The notes under the pieces: generated by a model
What the model was told of the DNA's origin: nothing
What the model saw: only the letters and a program-made list of their open reading frames with translations
The model's database searches: none
NCBI GenBank assembly: GCA_001632435.1
Contig: KV424036.1
Coordinates: 20,595 to 84,594, forward strand
DNA from: Calocera cornea HHB12733
Lineage: Eukaryota > Basidiomycota > Dacrymycetes > Dacrymycetales > Dacrymycetaceae
Direction of reading: 5' to 3'
DNA length: 64,000 nt
Part shown: positions 1-9,246 of the stretch, one piece after another
How positions within the stretch are numbered: position 1 is the stretch's first letter
Layout: every line of letters begins with the position of its first letter
Translations under genes and position numbers: made by a program

Positions 1-1290
1 AAGGCGGCCGTGCCGTACGTGAAGGCCGCTGCCAAGATCGCCAAGGTCGTGGGCAAGGACGTGAAGGCGGCCCAGCCGTACATCAAGGCCGCCGCGCCGT
101 ACATCAAGGGCGCTGTGAAGGTCGCCAAGATCGTTGCTCCGCTTGTCGCGCGCGATGCCGATGGCAACGAATACGAGCTGGACGAGCGCTCCTGGTCTTC
201 CTTCAAGAACGCGGCGGAGAACGACTGGACCAAGGCCAAGCCGTACGTCGAGGCCGCGGGCCAGGTCGCCGGCGTGGTCGCTCCTCTCGTGATGCGCGAC
301 ATTGACGGCAACGAGATCGAGATCGACGAGCGGGACTTCAAGAGCACAGCGAAGAAGGACTACGCTGCGGTCAAGAACACAGTGAAGAAAGACTTTGCTA
401 AGGTCAAGAACACAGTGAAGAAGGACTTCGCTGCGGTCAAGAACACAGTGAAGAAGGACTACGCTGCGGTCAAGAGCACAGTGAAGAAGGATTTCGCTAA
501 GGTCAAGAGCACGGTGAAGAAAGATGTCCCTGCCATCAAGAGCGCAGTGAAGAAGGACTGGGCTAAGGCTAAGCCGTACGTCAAGGAGGCTGCTAAGATT
601 GCCGTCACTGTGAACAAGGACTGGAACGCGGCCAAGCCGTACGTCAACGCCGCCGTCAAGGTCGCCAAGATCGTTGCTCCTCTCGTCCATCGCGATATCG
701 ATGGCAACGAGTATGAGCTGGACGAGCGCGATATCGATGACAACGAGTACGAGCTGGACGAGCGCGATGTCGATGGCAGCGAGGACGAGCTGGACGAGCG
801 CTCCTGGTCTTCCTTCGAGAACAGCGTGGAGAATGACTGGAACAAGGCCCAGCCGTACTGGACCAAGGCCAAGCCATACGTCCAAGCTGCGGGCCAGGTC
901 GCTGGTGTGGTCGCTCCTCTCGTGATGCGCGATGTCGAGGGAAATGAGTACGAGCTTGACGAGCGGGATATCAAGTCCATCAAGAAGGAAATTAAGAAGG
1001 ACTGGAAGGTGGCTAAGCCATACGTCAAGACCGCCGCCAAGGTAGTCAAGACCGTTGCACCTATTGTTCTTCCCTTGATTCTGCGCGATGTCGATGGAAA
1101 CGAGTACGAGCTTGACGAGCGCTCCTGGTCTTCCTTCAAGAACACTGCGGAGAACGACTGGAACAAGGCCCAGCCATACGTTCAGGCCGCGGGCACCGTC
1201 ATCTCCGACGCGGCGCAGGTCGCAGCGAATGTCGCGCCTTACGTCGTGAAGGATGCGCCGAAGAGGCGCAGCCTTGAGGAGCTCGACTGA
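1..1290 (+). CDS. Repeat-rich Lys/Glu protein, 5' end missing
   Basis: The frame is open from the first base to a TGA at 1288-1290, so the gene begins upstream of the window and the GTG at 10 is not a credible start. About 430 residues are visible. The 13-residue motif RDxDGNEYELDER, or a close variant, occurs seven times, three of them back to back near 700-815. It is often followed by SWSSFKNxxEN. Between about 345 and 580 there is a run of 11-residue repeats of the type xVKNTVKKDFA, expected to form amphipathic helices like the 11-mers of LEA proteins or apolipoproteins. KAKPYVxAA blocks recur. The C-terminus has a KRR dibasic site. I do not recognise the family. A secreted Kex-processed repeat protein is possible but the N-terminus is not visible. 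The coding frame is certain, the function unknown. Confidence 0.75.
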   Translation, partial: KAAVPYVKAAAKIAKVVGKDVKAAQPYIKAAAPYIKGAVKVAKIVAPLVARDADGNEYELDERSWSSFKNAAENDWTKAKPYVEAAGQVAGVVAPLVMRDIDGNEIEIDERDFKSTAKKDYAAVKNTVKKDFAKVKNTVKKDFAAVKNTVKKDYAAVKSTVKKDFAKVKSTVKKDVPAIKSAVKKDWAKAKPYVKEAAKIAVTVNKDWNAAKPYVNAAVKVAKIVAPLVHRDIDGNEYELDERDIDDNEYELDERDVDGSEDELDERSWSSFENSVENDWNKAQPYWTKAKPYVQAAGQVAGVVAPLVMRDVEGNEYELDERDIKSIKKEIKKDWKVAKPYVKTAAKVVKTVAPIVLPLILRDVDGNEYELDERSWSSFKNTAENDWNKAQPYVQAAGTVISDAAQVAANVAPYVVKDAPKRRSLEELD

Positions 1291-2158
1291 GCTGGCATTT
1301 CCGATTGGCTGTGTGCTTAGGGAGAACGAGTGCAGATGAGGTGTAGTGTAGGTAGTTTTAGCGATACTATAGGACATGAATGGATCTCCTGTGGAGTCAC
1401 TTCAGCCCAATGGCCCTCCGGCCAGCCGTTCTATTCGTGAACCAACACGCATGACCTCGCTCGGGTTTGCTTGCGAGATGAGCGATCAGTCCAGTTGTTG
1501 TTCATGTGCAAAATTCTGCTCGGGTGCTGAATGAAGAACCAGGAGTGCCAAAGGGCTCGGCAGATGTGTGCATTTCCGACACCGACAGAACCGATGTATC
1601 ATCAGGAAGTATGCAGAAACATCTGATGATAAATGTGGGTGGAACCAAGCCTGTCCTTCCTCACATAACTAGTCAACTTCCAATATCCACTGTTTGTATT
1701 TGTGACAGAAACGAAACAGCTCAGAATGTTACCATCCTTGTTGGATTTGTGAGTGTCTTGAACAGTGGGAATCTCCGTTCCATTGCTGGAAATAGACATC
1801 AAACTATTGCTGCACAGTAAGCGCCTGGCCTGCTGGAAGGTAGAGGTGGCACACACGGTCCACAGCGAGCGGGGTTGGCCCGTAGGTGTGGTAACCTAGT
1901 GCACGGTCAGACGGCCGGAGCTCGGGTTTCGAGCAGCTGAGCGTTGGTAAGCACAGCTTCTACTGCTTTGGGGGTTGTACTTGCCGATCTGGGCTGGTCG
2001 ACACATGGCTCGCGCTCGCCCTTCAGAGAGAAGCGGATTCCGGCGGTCGACGGTGACTGACACCACAGTGTATACATACCTCGCTACGGTCTGGTATTGG
2101 AGAGTTGGATAGCACAAGTGCCCAGACCACCCGCTCAACCCTACGATTACGACACCAC
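1291..2158. other. Intergenic, no supported gene
   Basis: Short open frames here show no family signal or plausible splicing. The last 100 bases are the promoter and leader of the small secreted protein gene starting at 2159; a TATA-like gtatacatacc lies near 2070-2085. Confidence 0.5.
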
Positions 2159-2600
2159 ATGAAGTTCTTCGCTACTTCTCTCGCGCTCATTCTCGTCGCC
2201 CTCCCCAGGGCAGTCAAGAGCCAGACATTCACGTTCCTAGCGTACGACGAAATCGGCGAGTGCCCCCGCGCCGGTCAGCTGCGTATCGCTTACTGAACCG
2301 CGGCGTAGAGTGCAACGGCGTCACCACGGGATGGGGGACGACGGAGCTGGGCAGGACAGCGGGCAACTTTCCCGAGCTGATGTACTCGTTCCAGCTTCGT
2401 ACGTGTCGCATTTGCCTTTGCCACAGATGACGGTTTCTGAACTCCAAGCAGATGTGACCAGCCCCGGCTGCCAGCTTATCATGCACGAGGAGGGTGTTGG
2501 GATCGGCCAGGGCTATCCGCTCTTGACGAGCGAGAGCGAGGTCGGCGCCTGCCAGTGGGGGTATACGGGCTACCGCGGCTTCGAGGCATCCTGCAACTAG
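2159..2600 (+). CDS. Small secreted four-cysteine protein, type A copy 1
   Basis: Predicted exons are 2159-2255, 2309-2398 and 2452-2600, giving 111 residues. The protein starts with a signal peptide (MKFFATSLALILVALPRAVKS) whose likely cleavage site precedes Q. The mature part has four cysteines with spacing C-x34-C-x26-C-x13-C. Exon phases and the first intron position match the two paralogues at 8697-9143 and 10814-11274. The first intron needs a GC donor (gcgagt) with AG acceptor gcgtag; the nearby GT donor would break the frame. No function is known. A secreted effector or antimicrobial-like role is speculation. The structure rests on alignment to the paralogues by eye. Confidence 0.75.
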
Positions 2601-3062
2601 GCGCGGTTGCTCGGGAACTTGAAAGATCACTAGAAAGGTCGGTCCAAGAACCGGTGATTGGCAAATATGCAGGCTAGAGACTGGCGTGTATAGTGTAGCG
2701 GCAGGCAGAGTTGAATACTTTCAGCAATTCAACTGCACCCTCGCCGGGAGGGAATTGGACGAGAGCTATCCGACATGCCAACAGCGGTTATCGAACGCAG
2801 ACCGCCTGAGATCCTCTCTACAACAAGAGCCAAACGAAAGAGACGAGATTAGAGTCGCGATCCATCCGCCGAAATAATTTTCTTCGCGGCACGTGCTTTT
2901 ACACGCCCTGGAGACGCGTCGGGCTGCGGCTCAGAATGACCAGGAAGATGTGCATGGCATAAACATCCCCTCTCCAACGGGCCGGTCCTTCCCTCATCTC
3001 ACCGCCAACGACAACGGAACCTTGCCTCGGTTCTGGAGACGACGACGCGGGCACACGGGAGG
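2601..3062. other. Intergenic, PAC1 upstream region
   Basis: No gene is supported. It separates the type A secreted protein from the PAC1 reading frame and probably holds a terminator and the PAC1 promoter. Confidence 0.4.
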
Positions 3063-3512
3063 ATGAACATCTTTGTCGACCCGGTCAGCGACAAGCATCA
3101 CGGCCGAGACACCTCCACGACAGGGACGACCCCCGCCCCTCTGCGTCGCGCGCCGCAAAAACGCGTAAACGCCACCCCGCTCCTCCCTTCCATCCCGGCC
3201 TCCCCCTCCGCGGCCCACCACCCACCCGCGACCGTCTCCCAATCCACCTTCCCCGCCGGCACTCCGCTCGCAGCGCGCAAGAGGGCCGACCTGGCAGCCG
3301 TACTCAGGCCGCTGGATAGCAACTTGGACAGGGCGACGCTCAGGCGGGCGCTGATCGAGCGCGAGAAGCAGCGCCAGAAGGAGCGCAACGCCGCCTCGCC
3401 TCTTACCACCTCTCCCCCTACTGCGCTCGACGCGGATACGACTATCGACGTCATTCATACGACCACGACCACGACCACGAACGGGCCTGCGAGGCTGCTG
3501 CCACGAGGCGAC

Positions 3513-4998
3513 ATGTCCCTTCTCACCGAACGGCAGAAAGAGGAGCTGTGCGCCTTCCCTCCCTCCTCTCTCATTCCAGCGCATATAGCTGACCAAACAC
3601 GCAGGCATCTCTCACTACTCGACTACCTACATGCGGCTGGATTGCATGGGGCATACGACGCGCTCCGGCAGGAGCTGGGGATGGAGACGTATGTTCCTGA
3701 TCCGAAGGCGCGGACTGCGGGACTGCTGGAGAAGAAGTGGGGGAGCGTAATTCGGTTGCAGAAGAAGGTGCGTTTGCACTTTCCCTCCCTCCCTCACTCG
3801 CTGACCCTCTCCCAGATAATGGACCTGGAGAGCAAGAACGCCACGCTGACGGAAGAGCTCGCCGCTGCCCCCTCCGCCCGTCGGAGCGCCTCGCAAGCCG
3901 ACTGGATCCCTCGCGCCCCTGCGCGGCACATGCTCACTGGCCACAGAGGGCCGATCAACCGCGTCGCCTTCCATCCCGTGCATTCGGTCGTGGCGACGGC
4001 GAGCGAGGACGCGACGGTGAAGCTGTGGGACTGGGAGACGGGCGAGTTTGAGCGGACGCTCAAGGGGCATACGAAGGCTGTCCAGGATGCCGACTTTGAT
4101 AGTAAGGGGAGCAAGCTGGGTGCGTACCTTTATATGTTGAGAAGGGAGGACATGGCTGATAGCTTATTCTTGTGCGGGTAGTGACGTGCTCCTCCGACCT
4201 CAGCATCAAGATCTGGGACTGCGAGAACGACTACAAGAACATAAAGAACCTGGTGGACCACGACCACGCCGTGTCCTCCGCCCGCTTCATGCCCGGCGAC
4301 GACTTCATCGTCAGCGCGAGCAGAGACAGGAGCATCAAGATGTGGGACGTGGCGCGTGGGTTCTGCGTCAGGACGTTCCATGGGCATGCGGAGTGGGTCA
4401 GGCTGGTGGTGCCGAGCGAGGATGGACGATTACTCGCGAGCTGCTCCAATGACCAGGTGCGCTGTTTCGTTTCGGGTGCTGCGGCTTGGCTGACGCAGCG
4501 CAGACGGCACGCATATGGGACCCCACATCGGGCGAAGTCAAGGCCGAGCTGCGCGGGCACGAGCACGTCCTCGAGTCGCTCACCTTTGCCCCTGCCGCGT
4601 CGTACGCGGCGATCCGCGAGCTGTGCTCCCTCACCGGCCCGGCGCCCAAAGGCCCCGGCGCGTTCCTCGCCACTGCCTCGCGCGACAAGAGCATCAAGCT
4701 GTGGGAGGTGTCCTCCGGGCAGCTCCTGCGCACGCTCGTCGGGCACGACAACTGGGTGCGCGCGCTCGTCTTCCACCCGAATGGGAAGTACCTGCTCTCG
4801 GCAAGCGACGACAAGACGCTGCGAGTGTGGGAGCTCAAGACCGGCCGGTGCGTGCGGACGGTCGAGGCGCACACGCACTTTGTGCAGTGCCTCGCTTGGG
4901 GGAGGGCCAAGGTCGGCGGGGGGGAAGGGGAGGAGAAACAGGTCAACGTTGTGGCGACGGGGAGCGTGGACCAGAGTGCGAAGATATGGACTCCGTGA
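3513..4998 (+). CDS. PAC1: LIS1/PAC1 nuclear distribution WD40 protein
   Basis: This is the LIS1 homologue, a dynein regulator used in nuclear migration and spindle positioning together with NudE and NudC. Exons are 3513-3547, 3605-3767, 3816-4119, 4182-4456 and 4504-4998, giving 423 residues, close to the usual ~410. The N-terminus [12 protein letters not shown] leads into a LisH motif (LLDYLHAAG), then a short coiled coil ([14 protein letters not shown]), then seven WD40 repeats with typical endings such as VKLWDW, IKIWD, IKMWD, ARIWD, IKLWE, LRVWE and AKIW. The LisH motif is split by the first intron. The frame stays open upstream to an ATG at 3063, which would add 150 residues rich in Pro, Ser and Thr. 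I chose 3513 because family members begin there. Identity is secure; the start is not. Confidence 0.93.
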
Positions 4999-5531
4999 GC
5001 GATATCAAGGTCGGTCTTGAAATCGAAGGGAAGGAAAGGCAGGACGGCTATTGAGAGGCGGCAGGCCGCGAGACGCGCGCCAAGACAGCACAAGCACGAG
5101 CCGCTGGGTGCTATGAATCAGTGCGTGCTGGCCTTGCTAGTGACTCTGACTGCGCTGACGCAGCGTGCAGGCACAACCGTATTGTAGAATCAGGACGACG
5201 TTCCTGCCGCACGCTCATTCAGGAAAACACGGAGTAGAGCACTCCCATCCGTTCATTCCGGGCTTCCACGCCCGCATCATCCATCCGTCGACTCATTCCT
5301 TCCGCCTTTTTGTTCATTCTATCCTATCGGTCGCCTCCCCGGTGTGTTCCTAGAAATGCCAGCGCGCTCATGATTCCAATCCAACCCCAGCCTTCGAAGC
5401 ACAAGATATCCGATATCCCAACCAGAGCAGAGTTACGCTGTGTATTTATTGTAGTGCTAATAGTCTACGGTATCCTCTCGTTGTGATTGTCCGTCAGCCA
5501 GCCCGAGTCTGCCGACATAACAGCCCCCTCA
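4999..5531. other. Intergenic between convergent genes
   Basis: PAC1 and the F-box gene converge here. I see no further gene, only AT-richer 3' flanks. Confidence 0.4.
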
Positions 5532-7145
5532 TTATTTCGCATTGTACGGTATCACCCCCACGTCGCGCTGGAAGCTGACACCGCCTTTGTCGTACACGCC
5601 GAGCTCTATGCCCCTTGCCCAGAACTTCATCCTCCGTTCGTCCAGTTCATGCTTCATAAGCCATTCACTCGGGGTCGCATGACAGTAGCGCATCCCCGCC
5701 CTGGGCGTGTCCCAGGCCACCCCGTCCTTCTCATACGCGAGCCACTCCCCACGCCCCACCCACACCCACTCCGTTTCCCCCAACACGACATTCCTGAGAT
5801 CCGGACACATATGCCCCCAGTGGAGGACGACCTCGGCCTGCATCTTCTGCGCCTCGGGCGTGCACCTCGGCCTGCCCGGGTCGACGCGGAAGAAGAGGAT
5901 GTGGAGGCTGCGGAGGCTGGGCAGGCCGTCCAGCATGCCCTTGAGCCGCGTGCGCACGATCTCGCTCGACAGCTCCTCGATCACCCGCATGGTGATTCCC
6001 ACGGTATATTTGGGGACGAGCGGGAGGACGTCCTCGCAGAACCCGGCGTCGACCTTGTCGATCCAGGGGAGGTCGAGCGTGAGCGGGTAAGGGGTCGCGC
6101 GCCGGATTGCGAGCAGCGCCGAGCGCACCATCTCGTTCGCGGCCTTCTCGGCGATCACGGGGTCGTAGCGGCCGAAGGTGCGGATAGGGCGGGATATCAT
6201 GAACGCCTCCCAGAGCTGGGCGTCGCACGGGCAGTACAGCTCCTCGAGGAGCGGGAGCGAACCGGGCGGGAGTGGGAGGTGCGTTGCGTCCGGCTTCCAG
6301 AGGAAGTCGACACGCACCTTGAGGCTGCGGAGGGCGGGTTGGGAGGCGAGGAAGCTGGCGAAGAGCTCCAGGTGGGAGGACACGAGGCGGATGTCGAGGG
6401 CGTAGAGGTCGAGTACGCACAGCGCCTTGTGCGCCGCGACGATGAAGGCGGAGAAGTTGTATTCGTCCCCCAGCAGGCGGAGGGTGCGCAGCGAGGCCGG
6501 CGCGACGAGCAGGAGGCAGGAGGCCCAGTGCTCCCAGTACGCCCCGCGCGGCTCGTGCACCGTCAGGCTGTCCCACTTCATCTTCCCCCGGTACGCCCCC
6601 ACCTCCGCCTCGTCCATGCCAAACGAGCACATGTTGAAGTCGACGCCCCTGAGCTCTTCGAGCGCCTGCAGCACCTGAACGAGCTGCTCCTCGATGTGCA
6701 CGCGGCGAAACTGCACGCCCCGCACGTTGCGCAGGACGGGGAGGAACGCGTACAGGTACCGTGGCAGCGGTGCCGTCGCGTCGTTCCACTTCTGGCCGCG
6801 CGTCTGCCAGATCATCGCCCGCCTGCTCCAGCCCCAGAGGTGCGGCCGCTCCGCACGCGCCTGCATCTCCCTGTGCCCCGCGCCCTGCCCGATAGCGGAG
6901 ACGGGCGAGGCCCATCGGAAGGAGCGGAAGAGGAGCGAGGTGGCGAGCGCGTTGAGGTGGCTCGATGTGAGGCGGAGCGCCTGCAGCGTCTGGGCGGGGA
7001 CGAAGGAGAGGATGAGGGACCACACCTCGGGCGGGACGCGCTGCGGGTTGAACGCCGGCGGGCAGCTGGGGTCGCGCACGGGAGACATGGGCTCGTCGTC
7101 GTCCTGCGGGGCAGATGGGTGCAGCTCTGGCCCGAAAGCGGCCAT
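5532..7145 (-). CDS. F-box protein
   Basis: This is an intronless frame of 537 residues from the ATG at 7145. Near residues 35-75 it has an F-box-like motif (PPEVWSLILSFVPAQTLQAL, then LRLTSSHLNALATSLLFRSF), the Skp1-binding module of SCF ubiquitin ligases. The remainder is leucine-rich with irregular LRR-like stretches (LRSLKV, LPLLEELYCP, LPSLRSLHILFF), typical of the large and fast-evolving F-box families of Agaricomycetes. The substrate is unknown. The frame extends to another ATG at 7289, but the extra 48 residues look unlike protein and were left out. A long antisense frame on the plus strand is a GC-rich shadow. Confidence 0.8.
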   Translation of the reverse strand: MAAFGPELHPSAPQDDDEPMSPVRDPSCPPAFNPQRVPPEVWSLILSFVPAQTLQALRLTSSHLNALATSLLFRSFRWASPVSAIGQGAGHREMQARAERPHLWGWSRRAMIWQTRGQKWNDATAPLPRYLYAFLPVLRNVRGVQFRRVHIEEQLVQVLQALEELRGVDFNMCSFGMDEAEVGAYRGKMKWDSLTVHEPRGAYWEHWASCLLLVAPASLRTLRLLGDEYNFSAFIVAAHKALCVLDLYALDIRLVSSHLELFASFLASQPALRSLKVRVDFLWKPDATHLPLPPGSLPLLEELYCPCDAQLWEAFMISRPIRTFGRYDPVIAEKAANEMVRSALLAIRRATPYPLTLDLPWIDKVDAGFCEDVLPLVPKYTVGITMRVIEELSSEIVRTRLKGMLDGLPSLRSLHILFFRVDPGRPRCTPEAQKMQAEVVLHWGHMCPDLRNVVLGETEWVWVGRGEWLAYEKDGVAWDTPRAGMRYCHATPSEWLMKHELDERRMKFWARGIELGVYDKGGVSFQRDVGVIPYNAK

Positions 7146-8258
7146 TTTGAACGCTCGATGGGCAGCGGGTGGAGAGGGTTGCGGTCGTTCGGGGAACTGA
7201 CAAGCTCCTGTCAACCGCCGGCTCAGGCACGGCACCGTGCGAGCGAAAAGAGTCGACGGCCCGCACTCGAAGGGTTCGCCACCTGGCACACTACTGGCGC
7301 AACACGGCGAAGCAAGCCAAGGCCTGCGATTCCTGCGTAGTCACGGGTCATCCATCGCCTTCATCTATCCGCAATCGCTTTGGGGCTCACCTCCGTTCGC
7401 CACAATTCCCCGCTCGCTCTCCCGGACGCCCAATCCGACAGATGCAATTCTCGCTTGCTGCTGGGTGCTTTCCCAATTCTAGTCCTATTTACAATGCTGT
7501 GCGGCGAATCTTCGCTGCCGGCGGTATTGGTTGGGAGCCACCGACGCGCATCAAGTTTCGTAACTCCCTCGTGTTTCTTGTAGAAATCGAAGTGTGTTTT
7601 CGGAGCTTCGGAGCTTCGAACGCGTCACCAAGCGCGTGCGGCCGGTCCAGTGTGGAGTAAGCGAGTAGCACCGAAGGCCTATGAGACTGATGAGGATATT
7701 GTTGCCATGGCTCCAGTGCGAGCCGATATCGGTAGAAGCAGAGTCAGGGTGCAATGTCCCAGCCGCGTGATTCCTCTGAGACTGTGGATCGTCATATGCC
7801 AACATTTTTCATGGCACCTGTCAAAGCGAATGAAGCCGCGGCGGCCTGAAAGGGGAGCTTTGAGTGAGGATGTTTTGGAATCAGACAACAGACTCGCAAG
7901 ACCCGCACTTGCCCACGTCACTGTCGACACTTCTAGGCCCTCGCTTCCGGCTTGGAAATTCAGTTCCTGAAACAGCTTTACGTCAGGGTGGACAATATGA
8001 ACGTTGTATTGAACCTTGCTCCTAAGGGTCCCGTAAACAATGCTGGGCCCCAAGGCGGGCTCGCCGTCAGATCCGAGCCATCGATACGTGTGCACTTATA
8101 TGTGATTGGGCTTTACATGGATCTATAGGGCACTGGAAATGGCATGGTCTAGGGTGCTGAACCTCTCATCTCGCTGTTCTCGAAAGGTGTCGCTTGGGGC
8201 TCGGGACATCCCTCGGTTCGGCTTGATGTAGTTTCGCCTCACACGTCTAGAGCCGAAT
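7146..8258. other. Intergenic, no supported gene
   Basis: It holds the promoter side of the F-box gene. Short frames show no recognisable protein and no consistent splicing. Confidence 0.4.
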
Positions 8259-8300
8259 CGAGCGTGGCCGCCACGCTCGCGAGCGTGGCCGCCACGCTCG
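8259..8300. repeat. Two tandem perfect 21-bp palindromes
   Basis: The 21-mer with arms cgagcgtgg and ccacgctcg around a ccg loop occurs at 8259-8279 and again, unchanged, at 8280-8300. Each can form a 9-bp hairpin and the pair can also fold as a whole. No gene overlaps it convincingly. Confidence 0.9.
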
Positions 8301-8696
8301 GCGTCCTCGTGGTTTCGCCTGAACCACGTCCAGCCTGATGATAGGCACCGACATGTGCTTCTCCTCGAGATGGACAGGGCAGAACTGAAACGGCTGAAGT
8401 GCTCCGAGACGACGTGTCTGTGCCAGATCGGAGGATGGGATAGCGGAGCTCACTCGGCTCTGCCGCTTGTTACTACAATGATAACGGGCAACGTTATTTT
8501 CATTGGGACACCGACCGAAGGTCACAGGCATAGCTCATGACAGAATACATCCTGTCGTAGAGCAGTAGAAACAGAGAACAATGATGATCACCGGGTTTTG
8601 GAACGACCTTTCTAGTGACACCTTGCCCGGGGCGGCACCTGCCAAACGCAATTGTATCAGAACTCGAAGCGCACAGCTTCTGCAACTACCGACGTA
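8301..8696. other. Intergenic, nothing recognised
   Basis: This is the 3' flank of the type A gene ending at 8697. I see no feature I can support. Confidence 0.35.
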
Positions 8697-9143
8697 CTAA
8701 GTGCAGTAAACGTCGAAGCTCCTGTATCCCGTGTCGGGGCTGGTCCACTGGCACGTATAATCCGGTTCGCCGGCGAGAAGCGCGTACGCCGTGCCGGTTT
8801 GGCCGAGCCCGGTGTACACGATCAGCTCGCACTCCAGGTTCGTCGCGACTGTTTCAACGCTCATCATGAGCCTTGGGACGAGCGAGCAAGAACAACGCTC
8901 TTACCGACTTCGAAGGAGTACCGCGGAGCCCCGAAGTTGGCCAAGTGATAGCCGGGGCCAGTGGACTGCCATTCCTCCTGGACGGCACCTTGACAGTCTG
9001 GACGAACATGAGTCACCCAGCACGAACGGAAGACGACGTCAGCCACCTAGATAGTTGAATGCTGCGAAGGTCAGCAGCTGGCTCTTGACGGCCACAGGGA
9101 GCGCGACGAGCGCGACGGCGAGAGTAGCAGCAAGGAACTTCAT
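8697..9143 (-). CDS. Small secreted four-cysteine protein, type A copy 2
   Basis: Exons read on the minus strand are 9143-9047, 8997-8905 and 8848-8697, giving 113 residues with consistent phases. A signal peptide (MKFLAATLAVALVALPVAVKS) precedes a mature part of about 92 residues with spacing C-x35-C-x25-C-x15-C. Conserved blocks are DCQG, a FGAPRYSFEV block, CELIVYTG and YRSFDVYC. The two SF-containing blocks look like the ends of two similar structural motifs. It is closest to copy 3 at 10814-11274, which has the same exon phases. A TATA box (gtataaatacc, minus strand) lies about 95 bases upstream. No dibasic pro-site is seen, unlike the type B genes. Function unknown. Confidence 0.85.
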
Positions 9144-9235
9144 TTTGCTTTGGATGATGAGCAAATGGGTTGGAGAGGACTTGTTGGCGGGAGAGAACTC
9201 GAGCTACCCTGGTCTCCAAAGGCGTGCTGAAGCCA

Positions 9236-9246
9236 GGTATTTATAC
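9236..9246 (-). promoter_or_regulatory. TATA box of type A copy 2
   Basis: On the minus strand it reads gtataaatacc followed by tggct. The same block, gtataaatatc then tggct, precedes copy 3, so the core promoter is conserved between the paralogues. Confidence 0.6.

Noticed and set aside
459..1166. Open frame of 235 codons on the minus strand
   Set aside because: It is the antisense shadow of the repeat protein; its apparent repeats are the same repeats read backwards.
1506..1820. 104-codon frame
   Set aside because: AT-richer composition, no motif, no start context; likely chance.
5487..7340. Open frame of 617 codons on the plus strand
   Set aside because: It is antisense to the F-box gene, low in hydrophobic core patterns and rich in Arg, Gly and Glu, as expected of a shadow in GC-rich codons.
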